The notes: generated by a model not told the origin, from the letters alone. Shown: positions 1 to 8,048, counted from the stretch's first letter. The stretch: DNA of 64,000 bases from GM7GCV1 sp965222065 (GCA_965222065.1 OZ244933.1:1860001-1924000); one strand, 5' to 3'. Made by a program: numbers and translations.

Positions 1-1
1 C

Positions 2-571
2 TACTCCCTATTGAAGTTTGAATCCGGGGCGCATCGTGTCCAGCGGGTGCCGGAGACTGAATCCCAGGGGCGGGTTCATACCTCGGCCTGTACGGTGGCC
101 ATTATGCCCGAGGCCGATGAGCTGGAAGATATCGATATCAACAAGGCGGATCTGCGAGTGGATACCTTCCGCGCGTCGGGCAAAGGCGGACAACACGTCA
201 ATAAAACCGACTCCGCCATTCGGCTGACCCACCTGCCCACCGGGATTGTGGTGGAATGCCAGGACGAGCGATCCCAGCACAAGAACCGCGCCAAGGCCAT
301 GGCCTTGTTGCAGGCCAAGCTCAATAGTGCCCAGCAGGATGCCGCCGCGCAGGAACAAACAGATACGAGGCGCAATCTGGTTGGCAGCGGGGATCGCTCC
401 GAACGCATTCGTACCTACAACTACCCGCAGGGCCGCGTTACCGATCACCGGATTAACCTGACACTCTACAAGCTGGATGAAATTATGGAAGGTGGTGGGC
501 TTGAGGAAATTCTCCAGGCGCTGGTGCACGAATACCAAGCTGATCAGCTCGCCGCTCTCTCCGGCGACTAA
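2..571 (+). CDS. prfA: Peptide chain release factor 1 (3' part; 5' end outside window)
   Basis: Class I release factor that recognises UAA/UAG and triggers peptidyl-tRNA hydrolysis on the ribosome. The reading frame is open from the first bases, so the N-terminal half lies outside the window. The visible part starts in the segment SGAHRVQRVPETESQGR and contains the catalytic GGQ motif in the context SGKGGQHVN, about 60 residues in, followed by the conserved DERSQHKNR stretch. The order prfA-prmC is a common proteobacterial operon, and PrmC methylates the GGQ glutamine, so the neighbour supports the call. RF1 is preferred over RF2 because of that pairing and the ETESQGR context. The stop is followed after 5 bases by a palindromic repeat. 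Confidence 0.96.
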   Translation, partial: YSLLKFESGAHRVQRVPETESQGRVHTSACTVAIMPEADELEDIDINKADLRVDTFRASGKGGQHVNKTDSAIRLTHLPTGIVVECQDERSQHKNRAKAMALLQAKLNSAQQDAAAQEQTDTRRNLVGSGDRSERIRTYNYPQGRVTDHRINLTLYKLDEIMEGGGLEEILQALVHEYQADQLAALSGD

Positions 572-576
572 AATCT

Positions 577-606
577 GGGGTCAGAGTAAAAATTTACTCT
601 GACCCC
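577..606. repeat. Palindromic repeat family A, copy 1
   Basis: A 30-base palindrome made of arm GGGGTCAGAGTAAA, centre AA, and the mirrored arm. It fills the space between prfA and prmC and ends 10 bases before the prmC ATG, so it occupies the place where a ribosome-binding site would normally lie. The asymmetric centre (AA here, TT in some other copies) lets copies be given an orientation. Confidence 0.95.
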
Positions 607-616
607 CTTATTCTTT

Positions 617-1450
617 ATGAAAGTCAGAGACCTGATACAACAAGCCGCCGATCAGTTCCCGGATTCCGATAGCGCAAAGCTGGACGCCCAGCTGTTGTTG
701 GGCGATGTGCTGGGTAGAGACCGTACCTGGCTGATGACTTGGGACGACGTCGACGTCAACGAAGCGGACCAGCGACAATTTCTGGAGCTGGTTGCGCGAC
801 GTGCTCGCGGTGAGCCCATTGCCCATATACTCGGCTATCGCGAATTCTGGGGTCTGGATTTTGAATGCAACAACAGCACGCTGATTCCACGCCCCGAGAC
901 GGAGCTGCTGGTAGAGCAGGCCCTGGCTCTGGGCTTGTCGCCGAATGCCAGGGTGCTGGATTTGGGAACGGGTACCGGCGCTATTGCCCTTGCCCTGGGC
1001 AGTGAAAGACCGGGCTGGCAAATACAGGCAGTCGACTTCTCCGCCGATGCGGTGGCACTTGCAAATCGAAACCGGAAAAATCTGGGGATCAATAATGTCG
1101 AAATTTATCGCAGCGACTGGTTTTCCGATCTGCCCAATGGAAGCCGGTTTGACCTGGTGATCTCCAACCCGCCCTATGTCAATCCGGGTAGCCCTTATCT
1201 GAATAAGGGTGACCTGCGCTTCGAACCGCGGTCTGCCCTGATTGCCGACAAATCCGGTCTGGCCGATATTGAGTTTATCGCTGCGAATGCGCCGCGCTTT
1301 CTCAAATCCGGGGGATGGTTAATGATGGAGCATGGCTACGACCAGGCCGGCCCGGTCGCAGATGCCTTTCATCGTGCGGGCTTCTCTTCCATTCGTCGCC
1401 AAAACGATTTGTCCGGCTGGCCAAGAATGACTGTTGGAAAAAATAACTAA
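617..1450 (+). CDS. prmC: Release factor glutamine methyltransferase PrmC (HemK)
   Basis: N5-glutamine methyltransferase that modifies the GGQ glutamine of release factors. At 277 aa it has the usual family length. An N-terminal helical domain is followed by a Rossmann methyltransferase fold with the SAM loop DLGTGTGAIAL near residues 115-125 and the active-site motif NPPY at 184-187. The upstream RPETELLVE segment is also typical. It follows prfA in the same direction. The 45-base gap is filled by a repeat, so no clear Shine-Dalgarno precedes the ATG at 617 and translation may depend on coupling to prfA. Its TAA stop is the first triplet of a family B palindrome. Confidence 0.96.
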   Translation: MKVRDLIQQAADQFPDSDSAKLDAQLLLGDVLGRDRTWLMTWDDVDVNEADQRQFLELVARRARGEPIAHILGYREFWGLDFECNNSTLIPRPETELLVEQALALGLSPNARVLDLGTGTGAIALALGSERPGWQIQAVDFSADAVALANRNRKNLGINNVEIYRSDWFSDLPNGSRFDLVISNPPYVNPGSPYLNKGDLRFEPRSALIADKSGLADIEFIAANAPRFLKSGGWLMMEHGYDQAGPVADAFHRAGFSSIRRQNDLSGWPRMTVGKNN

Positions 1451-1501
1451 TTCGGTGTCAGACCTTTAATTCTTGATAATTAAAGGTCTGACACCGAATT
1501 A
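1448..1501. repeat. Palindromic repeat family B, full copy 1
   Basis: Perfect inverted repeat with 24-base arms at 1448-1471 and 1478-1501 and a 6-base loop. The arm begins TAATTCGGTGTCAGACC. The prmC stop codon forms the first three bases of the left arm. A second full copy lies at 18727-18778 and half copies at 9614 and 13458. Confidence 0.94.
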
Positions 1502-1525
1502 GTGTTATGCCAGCGAAGATAAAAT

Positions 1526-1555
1526 GGGGTCAGAGTAAAAATTTACTCTGACCCC
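1526..1555. repeat. Palindromic repeat family A, copy 2
   Basis: Perfect 30-base copy with AA centre, 24 bases after the B repeat and 13 bases beyond the leuA stop codon. Together the A and B elements form a compound structured region between the convergent prmC and leuA, where they may also terminate transcription. Confidence 0.95.
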
Positions 1556-1568
1556 AACTTTCGATCTA

Positions 1569-3236
1569 TTAGGCCGCGCTGGAGATTTTCAGAGATTCAT
1601 GCGCCAAGGCATTCAGCACTGCTTGCAGGGAGGCGTCCAGAATATCCTCTGAACGGGCGGCGCCGCACACACGGGTTCCCTGAACACCCAGTTGAACATA
1701 GGCCATGGCATCGGCCTGGGCATCCGCACCGGTAGTGTGCTCGGCGTATTCCACTACCACGATTTCCGTCGCCCAGTGCTGGGCAATCGCGTTGCAAAAA
1801 GCATCCATCGCACCACGCCCGGTGCCAGTAATAAAGTGCCCGGGTTCAATTTCAATATGAATCTGGTCCTGGCCATCGGCGCGCTTGAGTTCATAGCTTT
1901 GTATTTGCAGCGCTTCGTTGTCGTTCATGTAGGTCGACTGAAACAGATCCCAAATCTTGTTGGCGGCAACCTCGGCTTCGGACGTCTCGGCCTCTTTTTG
2001 CACCACGGCACTAAAGTCGATCTGCATCCAGCGTGGCATCTTGATCTGGTGTTCCTGTTCCAGAACCCAGCTGACTCCGCCCTTGCCGGACTGACTGTTG
2101 ATTCGGATAACCTCCTGGTAATTGCGTCCCAGGTCGCGCGGATCGATAGGCAAATAGGCCACATCCCAGGGCTCATCCTCTTTCTGCGCCGCCATGCACT
2201 TGCGGATGGCATCCTGGTGGCTGCCCGAGAACGCCGCAAACACCAGCTCACCGGCATAGGCATGACGCGGATGGGTGGCAATCTGGGTACAGGCTTCCAC
2301 GGTGCTGATAATTCGGTCCATGTTCGACAGGTCCAGTTTGGGATCAATCCCCTGGCTGTACAGGTTCATGGCCGCCGTCACGATATCCATGTTGCCCGTG
2401 CGCTCACCATTGCCCAACAGGGTACCTTCCACGCGGTCGGCTCCGGCCATTTGGGCCAGTTCGGCGGCAGCCACGCCGCAGCCGCGATCGTTGTGTGTAT
2501 GAAGACTGATAACCACCGAGTCACGGTTCTGGATGTGGTCGCAAACCCATTCAATCTGGTCGGCATAGACATTGGGCGTCGCCGCTTCCACGGTGGCGGG
2601 CAGGTTGATAATGCTGGGCTTTTCCGGTGTCGGCTGCCAAACGGCATTCACCGCATCACAGACTTCCACGGCAAAATCCAGCTCGGTTTGTGAAAAACTC
2701 TCGGGCGAGTATTGAAAGCGCCATTCGGTCCCGGGCTGGGCATCCGCGCCTTCTTTCACCCAGGTGGCACCCTGGACAGCAATTTGCTTGATCTCGTCGC
2801 GGGATTTGCCAAATACTTTTTTCCGCTGCACAGGCGAGGTGGAGTTGTAAACATGCACGATGGCACGGGGCGCACCTTTCAGGGCCTCGTAGGTTCGATC
2901 AATCAATTCCTTGCGTGCCTGCACCAGTACCTGCACATAAACGTCCTCGGGAATGCGATCTTCCTCGATCAGCTTGCGGGCAAAATTGAAATCCGTCTGT
3001 GACGCAGAAGGGAAGCCAATTTCAATTTCCTTAAAGCCGACATCCACCAGCAACTCAAACATTTGCAGTTTTTGATCCGGGGTCATGGGATCAATCAGTG
3101 CCTGGTTGCCATCGCGAAGATCCACGCTACACCAGCGCGGCGCTTTCTCGATAACGGCATCTGGCCAGCGGCGATCCTTCTTGTTCACCGGGGCAAATGG
3201 ACGATACTTCTTGTGATCGTAATTTGGGTTAAACAT
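1569..3236 (-). CDS. leuA: 2-isopropylmalate synthase (long form)
   Basis: Condenses acetyl-CoA with 2-oxoisovalerate, the first committed step of leucine synthesis. At 555 aa it matches the LeuA2-type enzymes. A TIM-barrel HMGL-like domain carries RDGNQ at 41-45 and the metal ligands HTHND at 246-250. The C-terminal third is the regulatory LeuA dimer domain that usually mediates leucine feedback. The ATG at 3236 gives the standard start MFNPNYDHKKYRPF. It is transcribed divergently from an Lrp-type regulator across an A/T-rich spacer, so leucine-responsive control is plausible. No leucine-rich leader peptide was seen. Confidence 0.95.
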   Translation of the reverse strand: MFNPNYDHKKYRPFAPVNKKDRRWPDAVIEKAPRWCSVDLRDGNQALIDPMTPDQKLQMFELLVDVGFKEIEIGFPSASQTDFNFARKLIEEDRIPEDVYVQVLVQARKELIDRTYEALKGAPRAIVHVYNSTSPVQRKKVFGKSRDEIKQIAVQGATWVKEGADAQPGTEWRFQYSPESFSQTELDFAVEVCDAVNAVWQPTPEKPSIINLPATVEAATPNVYADQIEWVCDHIQNRDSVVISLHTHNDRGCGVAAAELAQMAGADRVEGTLLGNGERTGNMDIVTAAMNLYSQGIDPKLDLSNMDRIISTVEACTQIATHPRHAYAGELVFAAFSGSHQDAIRKCMAAQKEDEPWDVAYLPIDPRDLGRNYQEVIRINSQSGKGGVSWVLEQEHQIKMPRWMQIDFSAVVQKEAETSEAEVAANKIWDLFQSTYMNDNEALQIQSYELKRADGQDQIHIEIEPGHFITGTGRGAMDAFCNAIAQHWATEIVVVEYAEHTTGADAQADAMAYVQLGVQGTRVCGAARSEDILDASLQAVLNALAHESLKISSAA

Positions 3237-3478
3237 GGTGTCTGCGTCTCATAGTGTCATTAATTTCGCGGGCTCCATGCTCTTGTGAAGCAGTTTCCAA
3301 TATGACCTTGTGGGTCGTTTACCTATGGGAAGCCCGCGGATGCTGCGCACTATAAGAAAAATCCGCGAGTGAATGTATGCAAATTTTCCCCTTATTTGCG
3401 GTAAAAATAACAAATATATCTATAAATAAAATAAAAAATAGATAAAAATGCCAATATATTTGTTTTTGGGAAAAGCTC
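3237..3478. promoter_or_regulatory. Divergent A/T-rich promoter region leuA / Lrp-type gene
   Basis: The 242 bases between the two divergent starts include a strongly A/T-rich tract at about 3390-3470 with repeated ATATAT/TATAAA runs. Lrp-family proteins prefer such DNA, so autoregulation and control of leuA are possible. No specific operator palindrome could be assigned. Confidence 0.4.
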
Positions 3479-3946
3479 ATGCTGGAACTGGACCGAACAG
3501 ACCGAAAAATCCTGGAACTGATGCAGGCCAATGCACGCATCACCAACCTCGAACTGGCAGACAAGGTCGGCCTGTCGCCCACTCCCTGTTTGCGTCGGGT
3601 AAAACGCCTGGAGGAGAGCGGCATTATCGAGCGTCATGTGACCCTGTTAAATGCCGAAAAGCTGGGGCTAAACCTGATGGCTTATATCGGTATTTCCATG
3701 GACAGGCATACACCTGACCGTTTCGAATCTTTCGAGCGGGAAATCAACAAACTGCCGGAAGTACTGGAATGCTGCATTGTGACCGGCCAGGACGCCGACT
3801 TTTTGCTAAAAGCCGTGGTTCGCGATATGCGTCACTACGAAGAATTTTTGCTTGGCCACCTCACCAAGCTCGATGGCGTCACTGGCGTGCACACCAGTTT
3901 TGTCCTGCGTCAGCTGGTCAATAAAACCGAACTGCCAGTTTCCTAA
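3479..3946 (+). CDS. Lrp/AsnC family transcriptional regulator
   Basis: The 155-aa protein has the family layout: an N-terminal winged helix-turn-helix (about residues 5-60, including ITNLELADKVGLSPTPCLRR) and a C-terminal RAM/ligand domain. The opening LDRTDRKILELMQ is typical of Lrp itself or a close paralogue. Such proteins form octamers or hexadecamers that respond to leucine or other amino acids. The divergent leuA is the obvious first target. The ATG at 3479 follows a weak GGGA. The gene converges on mscS and the two 3' ends share one palindromic repeat. Whether this is Lrp proper or a narrow-range AsnC-like paralogue cannot be told from sequence alone. Confidence 0.9.
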   Translation: MLELDRTDRKILELMQANARITNLELADKVGLSPTPCLRRVKRLEESGIIERHVTLLNAEKLGLNLMAYIGISMDRHTPDRFESFEREINKLPEVLECCIVTGQDADFLLKAVVRDMRHYEEFLLGHLTKLDGVTGVHTSFVLRQLVNKTELPVS

Positions 3947-3950
3947 AAAT

Positions 3951-3980
3951 GGGGTCAGAGTAAATTTTTACTCTGACCCC
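3951..3980. repeat. Palindromic repeat family A, copy 3 (inverted centre)
   Basis: Same arms as the other copies with a TT centre, so in opposite orientation to copies 1 and 2. It lies 4 bases after the Lrp-family stop. On the minus strand it encodes the last residues (Gly-Ser-Glu) and TAA stop of mscS at 3968-3970. Confidence 0.95.
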
Positions 3981-4792
3981 AGCATTCGAACTTCCCTTTG
4001 GGGGAAGGGGATTTCAATTCCGGCATCCAGAATCGCGTCGTGTATCGCCTTGTTGGCAGCATAGCGAATGTGGAAATGCCGGTCTGTCGGTGCCCAGAAG
4101 CGCACCCCAAAATTAATACTGCTGTCGCCAAAGTTGTCGATGCCGACAATTGGGGTGCGCTCGTCGCTAATGCCGTCAATGGATTCCAGCGCTTTTTCAA
4201 TCAGTGCGATGACATCATCAGTATTGGACTTATAGGCCACGCCAATTTGCAGTTCAATCAACTTTTCGCCGGCTGAGTTATGCAGCACCTCGCCGATAAT
4301 CAGCCGGTTGGGTATCTGTATGCGAACATTATCTTCGTCCAGCAGGATGGTATAAGGCAGTTGCACCTCGTCTACCAGCCCCGTCACGCCCTGCACGCTA
4401 ATCGTGTCGCCCACCACAAACGGCCGGGTAATAATGATGGTAAAGCCGGCCGCGTAATTGGCCAGCATGCCCTGAATCGCCAGGCCAGCACCCAGGCCAA
4501 GGGCGCCGATAGCGGCAATAAAGGGCGTGACGCTGATCCCCAGATTGCCCAGGGCCACCACCAGCACCAGCCCCATAATGATCACTTTGCAGGTACCGCC
4601 GGTAAAACGGCTCAGCGTGATGTCGATGTTGCGGCTGGACATCATGTTTTCGACAAACTTGCCAACCTTGCTGGCAATCCAGCTGCCGACGGCCAGAATG
4701 ATGAGCGCGCCCAGAATCTGGAAGCTGTAACTCACCATAAACTGGATGACCATATCGTAAAGGGTCTGGAGTTTTTCGAGATCTTCGCTCAT
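3968..4792 (-). CDS. mscS: Small-conductance mechanosensitive channel MscS
   Basis: Inner-membrane tension-gated channel that releases solutes on hypo-osmotic shock. The 274 aa resemble E. coli MscS in length. There are three N-terminal membrane helices, the third being the Gly/Ala-rich pore helix (IAAIGALGLGAGLAIQGML), then the cytoplasmic beta domain and the alpha/beta vestibule with FGDSSINFGVRFW. The protein ends FPFPQREVRM-LGSE, and the GSE-stop is read from a family A repeat rather than from the usual acidic MscS tail. The native 3' end therefore seems to have been replaced by the repeat. The gene is monocistronic and convergent with the Lrp-type gene. Confidence 0.93.
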   Translation of the reverse strand: MSEDLEKLQTLYDMVIQFMVSYSFQILGALIILAVGSWIASKVGKFVENMMSSRNIDITLSRFTGGTCKVIIMGLVLVVALGNLGISVTPFIAAIGALGLGAGLAIQGMLANYAAGFTIIITRPFVVGDTISVQGVTGLVDEVQLPYTILLDEDNVRIQIPNRLIIGEVLHNSAGEKLIELQIGVAYKSNTDDVIALIEKALESIDGISDERTPIVGIDNFGDSSINFGVRFWAPTDRHFHIRYAANKAIHDAILDAGIEIPFPQREVRMLGSE

Positions 4793-4882
4793 GCTCGTAT
4801 CCGGAGATTCGTTTTTTTGATTGAGGCCAGAATAGAGCGAACTGCGGCCTCAGTCGAGTAGTCCATTAAAAAGGGTGAACAC

Positions 4883-5770
4883 ATGAACAGAATTATTGCC
4901 ACGATCGTAGTTTTTATCGGTTTTCTGGGAGGCCAGACAATGGCAGTTGCCCAGCAAGACCGAACCATCGAGACGACCCAGCTAACCGATAGTATCTACA
5001 TGCTTACCGGGCCGGGCGGCAATGTCACTGCATTTGTCGGTGAGGAAGGTACCCTGCTGGTCGATGACAAGTTTGAACAGGATGGGCCAGCCATTCAGGC
5101 GGCGCTGGAAGCCATTGGTGGCGAGGTTCCCAAATATCTGGTGAACACGCACTTTCATGGCGATCACAGTGGTTCCAACCAGCACTTTGGCGAGCAGGGC
5201 AGTGTGATTGTGGGGCACACACATTTGCATGACCACCTGTCGGAAGGCTACGAGGTGAGAACGTTCAACATGCAGGTTGGACCTGCCCATGAACATGCGT
5301 TGCCGGAATTGACCTACTCCGAAGAAATGGAAATTCACCTGAATGACGAAGTGACAAACCTCATTTACATGCCCGATGCCCATACCGACACCGACACCGT
5401 GCTGTTCTTCACCGAGTCCAATCTAATCGTAACGGGCGACGTTATGTTTAACGGCTTTTTCCCGTTTATTGATACACCCAACGGAGGCAGCCTTGCCGGT
5501 GTGATTGAGGCGTTAAGCGTTATCGCGGATCTGGCTGACGAAGATACCATCATTGTTCCTGGCCATGGCCCGGTCGCCGATCGCGATGACGTGCTCGACA
5601 CCATCGACACCCTGCAAGTTGCCTATGATCGTCTTTCCGGCCTCAAGCAGGACGGCAAAACCCTGGAAGAAACCATTGCCGCCAAACCGCTGACCGATAT
5701 CGAAGAAGACTGGGGCGGTGTTATGTTCTCTGCCGACCGCTGGATCGAGGTGGTCTGGGATACCCTTTAG
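4883..5770 (+). CDS. Secreted metallo-beta-lactamase-fold hydrolase
   Basis: The 295-aa protein has an N-terminal signal peptide (about residues 1-24, ending AVAQQ). The mature part is a metallo-beta-lactamase fold with the zinc motif HFHGDH at 90-95, a later MPDAHTDTD segment (third His ligand), a VTGDVMF segment (bridging Asp) and VPGHGPV (last His). All core ligands appear present, so it should be an active periplasmic di-zinc hydrolase. The family covers lactamases, thioesterases and other hydrolases, and the substrate cannot be assigned here. There is no evident operon partner: mscS is divergent and the RAYT gene convergent. Confidence 0.85.
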   Translation: MNRIIATIVVFIGFLGGQTMAVAQQDRTIETTQLTDSIYMLTGPGGNVTAFVGEEGTLLVDDKFEQDGPAIQAALEAIGGEVPKYLVNTHFHGDHSGSNQHFGEQGSVIVGHTHLHDHLSEGYEVRTFNMQVGPAHEHALPELTYSEEMEIHLNDEVTNLIYMPDAHTDTDTVLFFTESNLIVTGDVMFNGFFPFIDTPNGGSLAGVIEALSVIADLADEDTIIVPGHGPVADRDDVLDTIDTLQVAYDRLSGLKQDGKTLEETIAAKPLTDIEEDWGGVMFSADRWIEVVWDTL

Positions 5771-5800
5771 CCTCCGCGTCCAGCTTGCATTGTCAAAAAT

Positions 5801-5830
5801 GGGGTCAGAGTAAATTTTTACTCTGACCCC
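5801..5830. repeat. Palindromic repeat family A, copy 4 (RAYT 3' flank)
   Basis: Perfect 30-base copy with TT centre. The RAYT gene reads into it on the minus strand and uses it for its final Gly-Ser-Glu codons and TAA stop. It forms an inverted pair with copy 5 on the other side of that gene. Confidence 0.95.
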
Positions 5831-6474
5831 AAATTTAAAGTTTTTTCTACTCTGTATTTAAATCTGCTATCACCTAATACTTTTCCGCTATTCAGTTTCG
5901 CGCGAATACGCTGAAGTTCAGAATCGGACAGACTTTCATTGAATAAGTCACGATACCTGCGTTGTCTCTCTTCTGGGCTTGTCCCGAGTTGTAGATATAA
6001 ATCGTGAGGTGTGCAGAGCTTTGACTCAACACCTAAAGCGTTGCAGCGAAAACTTGACCAGCCGTAATCAGCAGGCCTGGTTACTATGCCTGCCCTGACA
6101 GGGTTGAGCTCTATATATCGATAACACTGCATTAGGTAGTTTTCTTCCTGAACAAGGCATGCACGAAAGCGTCCTTCCCAAAGAGTGCCAGATCGATTGT
6201 GAGTGTGATTGAAATAGCGCACATACTGACGCCCTAGAGACTGCATCATCCTTGAAATGGCTCGATTTTGTCTTGGTGTAGCAAGTAAATGAACGTGGTT
6301 GCTCATAAACACCCAGGCATGTAGGTCGACCCCATATCTTTGCGAATAATCCAGTAACCATTTTGCATAGGCAGCGACATCCTTTTTGCTGCTAAAACAC
6401 ACTTGGCGATTATTGCCTCGTTGGATGATGTGCTGGGGCACACCTATTATTTCAAGCCTTGGCATCCTTGCCAT
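5818..6474 (-). CDS. REP-associated tyrosine transposase (RAYT, Y1 family)
   Basis: The 218-aa protein belongs to the IS200-like Y1/HUH superfamily. It has the opening RLEIIGVPQHIIQRGNNRQ, the HUH metal motif at H60 and H62 (context SNHVHLLATP), and a helix with the candidate nucleophile Tyr84 or Tyr87 (GRQYVRYFN) followed by RSGTLWEGRF. These are hallmarks of TnpA-REP proteins, single-copy enzymes that cut single-stranded REP hairpins. The ATG at 6474 has a strong AAGGAGG. The gene lies between family A copies in opposite orientation, and its C-terminus (LGSE) is read from one of them. This makes it the likely enzyme for family A spread, although direct recognition is inferred. Confidence 0.93.
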   Translation of the reverse strand: MARMPRLEIIGVPQHIIQRGNNRQVCFSSKKDVAAYAKWLLDYSQRYGVDLHAWVFMSNHVHLLATPRQNRAISRMMQSLGRQYVRYFNHTHNRSGTLWEGRFRACLVQEENYLMQCYRYIELNPVRAGIVTRPADYGWSSFRCNALGVESKLCTPHDLYLQLGTSPEERQRRYRDLFNESLSDSELQRIRAKLNSGKVLGDSRFKYRVEKTLNLGSE

Positions 6475-6499
6475 AATTCCTCCTTGATATTTGAAAGAT

Positions 6500-6529
6500 G
6501 GGGTCAGAGTAAAAATTTACTCTGACCCC
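6500..6529. repeat. Palindromic repeat family A, copy 5 (RAYT 5' flank)
   Basis: Perfect 30-base copy with AA centre, 25 bases upstream of the RAYT start and 15 bases past the djlA stop. With copy 4 it brackets the transposase gene in inverted orientation, a layout reminiscent of a REP/BIME-type transposition unit. Confidence 0.95.
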
Positions 6530-6544
6530 ATTTTTAATTATGGG

Positions 6545-7357
6545 CTAGTCTTTACGATGTTCCCGGATCAGGTCGTAAGCCTTGGATATTTCGCTTGAGC
6601 GCTCGTTGGCCATCTTGACCATATCTTCCGGAACCCCCTGGCCCATCAGTTTGTCCGGGTGGTTCTCGCTCATTAATTTTCGATAGGCCTTCTTCAGCTC
6701 GGCATCCGAGCAGTTGGGCGATACGCCCAGGGCCTTGTAGGCGAGATCCAGTTCCGACTGGGAAGGCTTCTGGCCGACACCGGACTGGTAACCTCCCGAT
6801 GAGTACCCGCCCGTGCGAAAGTGTGCCTGGGCACCGACCATCCCGATTAGCTGATCAAGGATAACGCCGGGAATGCCCAGCATATTGGCCACTTCCTGCA
6901 GCACATTGCGCTCGGCGGCATCCAGTTCGCCATCGGCGTGGGCCATAGTGATCAAATACACGAGCAGTGTCTGCTTCAGTCGATTATTGCGCCCACAGGC
7001 CGACAAAAACTCATTCATCTGCGAGCGAACATCAAAACCGGGCTCGGTGCCCTGTTTAAACAGCTCGATTGCTCGCTGACGATGTTCGGCAGTCAGGCCC
7101 GACTGAGCCATTAGCGCTTCGGCCTGCTGGATTTCCGCTTCGGACACCCGGCCATCGGCCTTGGCCAGTTTGCCCATCAGGCGGAACAGGGTTTCGAAGA
7201 ACAGCTCCTGGGCTCGAGGATCAGGCCTTCCACTAAACCCTGAGAAGCCCTGACCACTTTGTCGTGAATCGTAAATGTGGCCAACAAAAAGGCCGATAAA
7301 AAGGCCCAAAAAGCCCAGTGTGAACAGGCCGATCAGCCCGCCGATAATTTTACCCAT
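6545..7357 (-). CDS. djlA: DjlA-type membrane-anchored DnaJ co-chaperone
   Basis: The 270-aa protein has the DjlA architecture. An N-terminal glycine-rich membrane helix (about residues 3-28) is followed by a TerB-like helical domain (about 50-165, with KADGRVSEAE and HADGELDAAE). A Gly/Ser linker then leads to a C-terminal J domain of about 65 residues with the HPD tripeptide that stimulates DnaK ATPase. DjlA proteins act at the inner membrane and are linked to envelope stress signalling. The protein begins MGKIIGGLIGLFTLG at 7357. It is transcribed alone, downstream of the higBA remnant on the same strand. Confidence 0.92.
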   Translation of the reverse strand: MGKIIGGLIGLFTLGFLGLFIGLFVGHIYDSRQSGQGFSGFSGRPDPRAQELFFETLFRLMGKLAKADGRVSEAEIQQAEALMAQSGLTAEHRQRAIELFKQGTEPGFDVRSQMNEFLSACGRNNRLKQTLLVYLITMAHADGELDAAERNVLQEVANMLGIPGVILDQLIGMVGAQAHFRTGGYSSGGYQSGVGQKPSQSELDLAYKALGVSPNCSDAELKKAYRKLMSENHPDKLMGQGVPEDMVKMANERSSEISKAYDLIREHRKD

Positions 7358-7430
7358 GAAATAAATGCTTAATTTAGTTGGTTAGTAAACAACCAGAGGT
7401 CACTTTATTTTCGGCTGGACCCCTGTTCTT

Positions 7431-7712
7431 TTATGCGACATGAAGCTGTTTTATATGGCTTAAATCGATGGCTTTCCCGGCTTCTTCCAGATCATATCTG
7501 GCCTGCAAATTAAGCCAGAATTCTGCGGTGGTACCAAAGTACCTTGCAAGACGCAGGGCCGAGTTGGCTGTGATAGAGCGCTTGCCGTGCACGATTTCAT
7601 TAATGGCTCGTGGTGACATGCCTATTTCGCGACCAAGCCTGTTTTGGCTTATTCCGTACTCGTCCAGAAATTCCTCTTTAAGAACCTCTCCCGGGTGAAT
7701 ATTTTTTATCAT
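7431..7712 (-). CDS. higA: HigA-family antitoxin
   Basis: The 93-aa protein has the typical HigA/VapI opening MIKNIHPGEVLKEEFL and a helix-turn-helix (about residues 20-60, QNRLGREIGMSPRAINEIVHGKR split across two helices). It would neutralise HigB and repress the operon through the palindrome at 8028-8048. It lies 10 bases after higB on the same strand, in the toxin-first order typical of higBA. The coding sequence looks intact although its toxin partner is frameshifted, so it may now act only as a repressor. Confidence 0.92.
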   Translation of the reverse strand: MIKNIHPGEVLKEEFLDEYGISQNRLGREIGMSPRAINEIVHGKRSITANSALRLARYFGTTAEFWLNLQARYDLEEAGKAIDLSHIKQLHVA

Positions 7713-7722
7713 TCTGCCACCT

Positions 7723-8003
7723 CTAATGATAATCGGTAACTTCTAAGTTGTAGGCGTTAGATTGAAACCAGACAAAACAAGTTCGCCACTGTTTATTAAT
7801 CCGAATACTGTATTGTTCCTGACGGTTACCTTTCAGTCTTTCCAGTCGGTTTGCCGGCGGACTTCTCAAATCATTGATGCTTATTGCTGAATCGAGCATT
7901 CGCAATTTTCGCCTTGCCCGTTCTTGTACCACTGGAGCAATACCACGAGATAGGTGCCCATAAAGATTTGCTCTGTCTTTCGATCCATGGAAGAAACAAT
8001 CAT
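7723..8003 (-). pseudogene. higB: HigB-family toxin, frameshifted
   Basis: HigB toxins are RelE-fold ribosome-dependent mRNA endonucleases of about 92 aa. Translation from the ATG at 8003 gives a HigB-like N-terminus (MIVSSMDRKTEQIFMGTY). The remaining family signature (SRGIAPVVQERARRKLRML through RINKQWRTCFVW to VTDYH) is in another frame. The span of 281 bases is one short of 94 codons, and adding one base near 7950 (TAT-CT to TAT-TCT) joins the two parts. A downstream GTG at 7932 could yield a 69-aa N-terminally truncated product. Either the toxin is inactivated or there is a sequencing error. The downstream antitoxin remains open. Confidence 0.8.
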
Positions 8004-8027
8004 GTCGAGATCATAACGTCATGCAAC

Positions 8028-8048
8028 ATATAACGCAATGCGTTATAT
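8028..8048. promoter_or_regulatory. Candidate HigA operator upstream of higBA
   Basis: Perfect inverted repeat with 10-base arms ATATAACGCA and TGCGTTATAT separated by one base, centred 35 bases upstream of the higB ATG. The position and symmetry fit the autoregulatory operator of an XRE-type antitoxin. It is also upstream of the divergent dipeptidase gene and could influence it. Confidence 0.75.

Noticed and set aside
1692..2693. 333-codon frame antisense to leuA
   Set aside because: Long antisense frames are common opposite biased codons; the leuA frame has full family motifs and the antisense protein has none.
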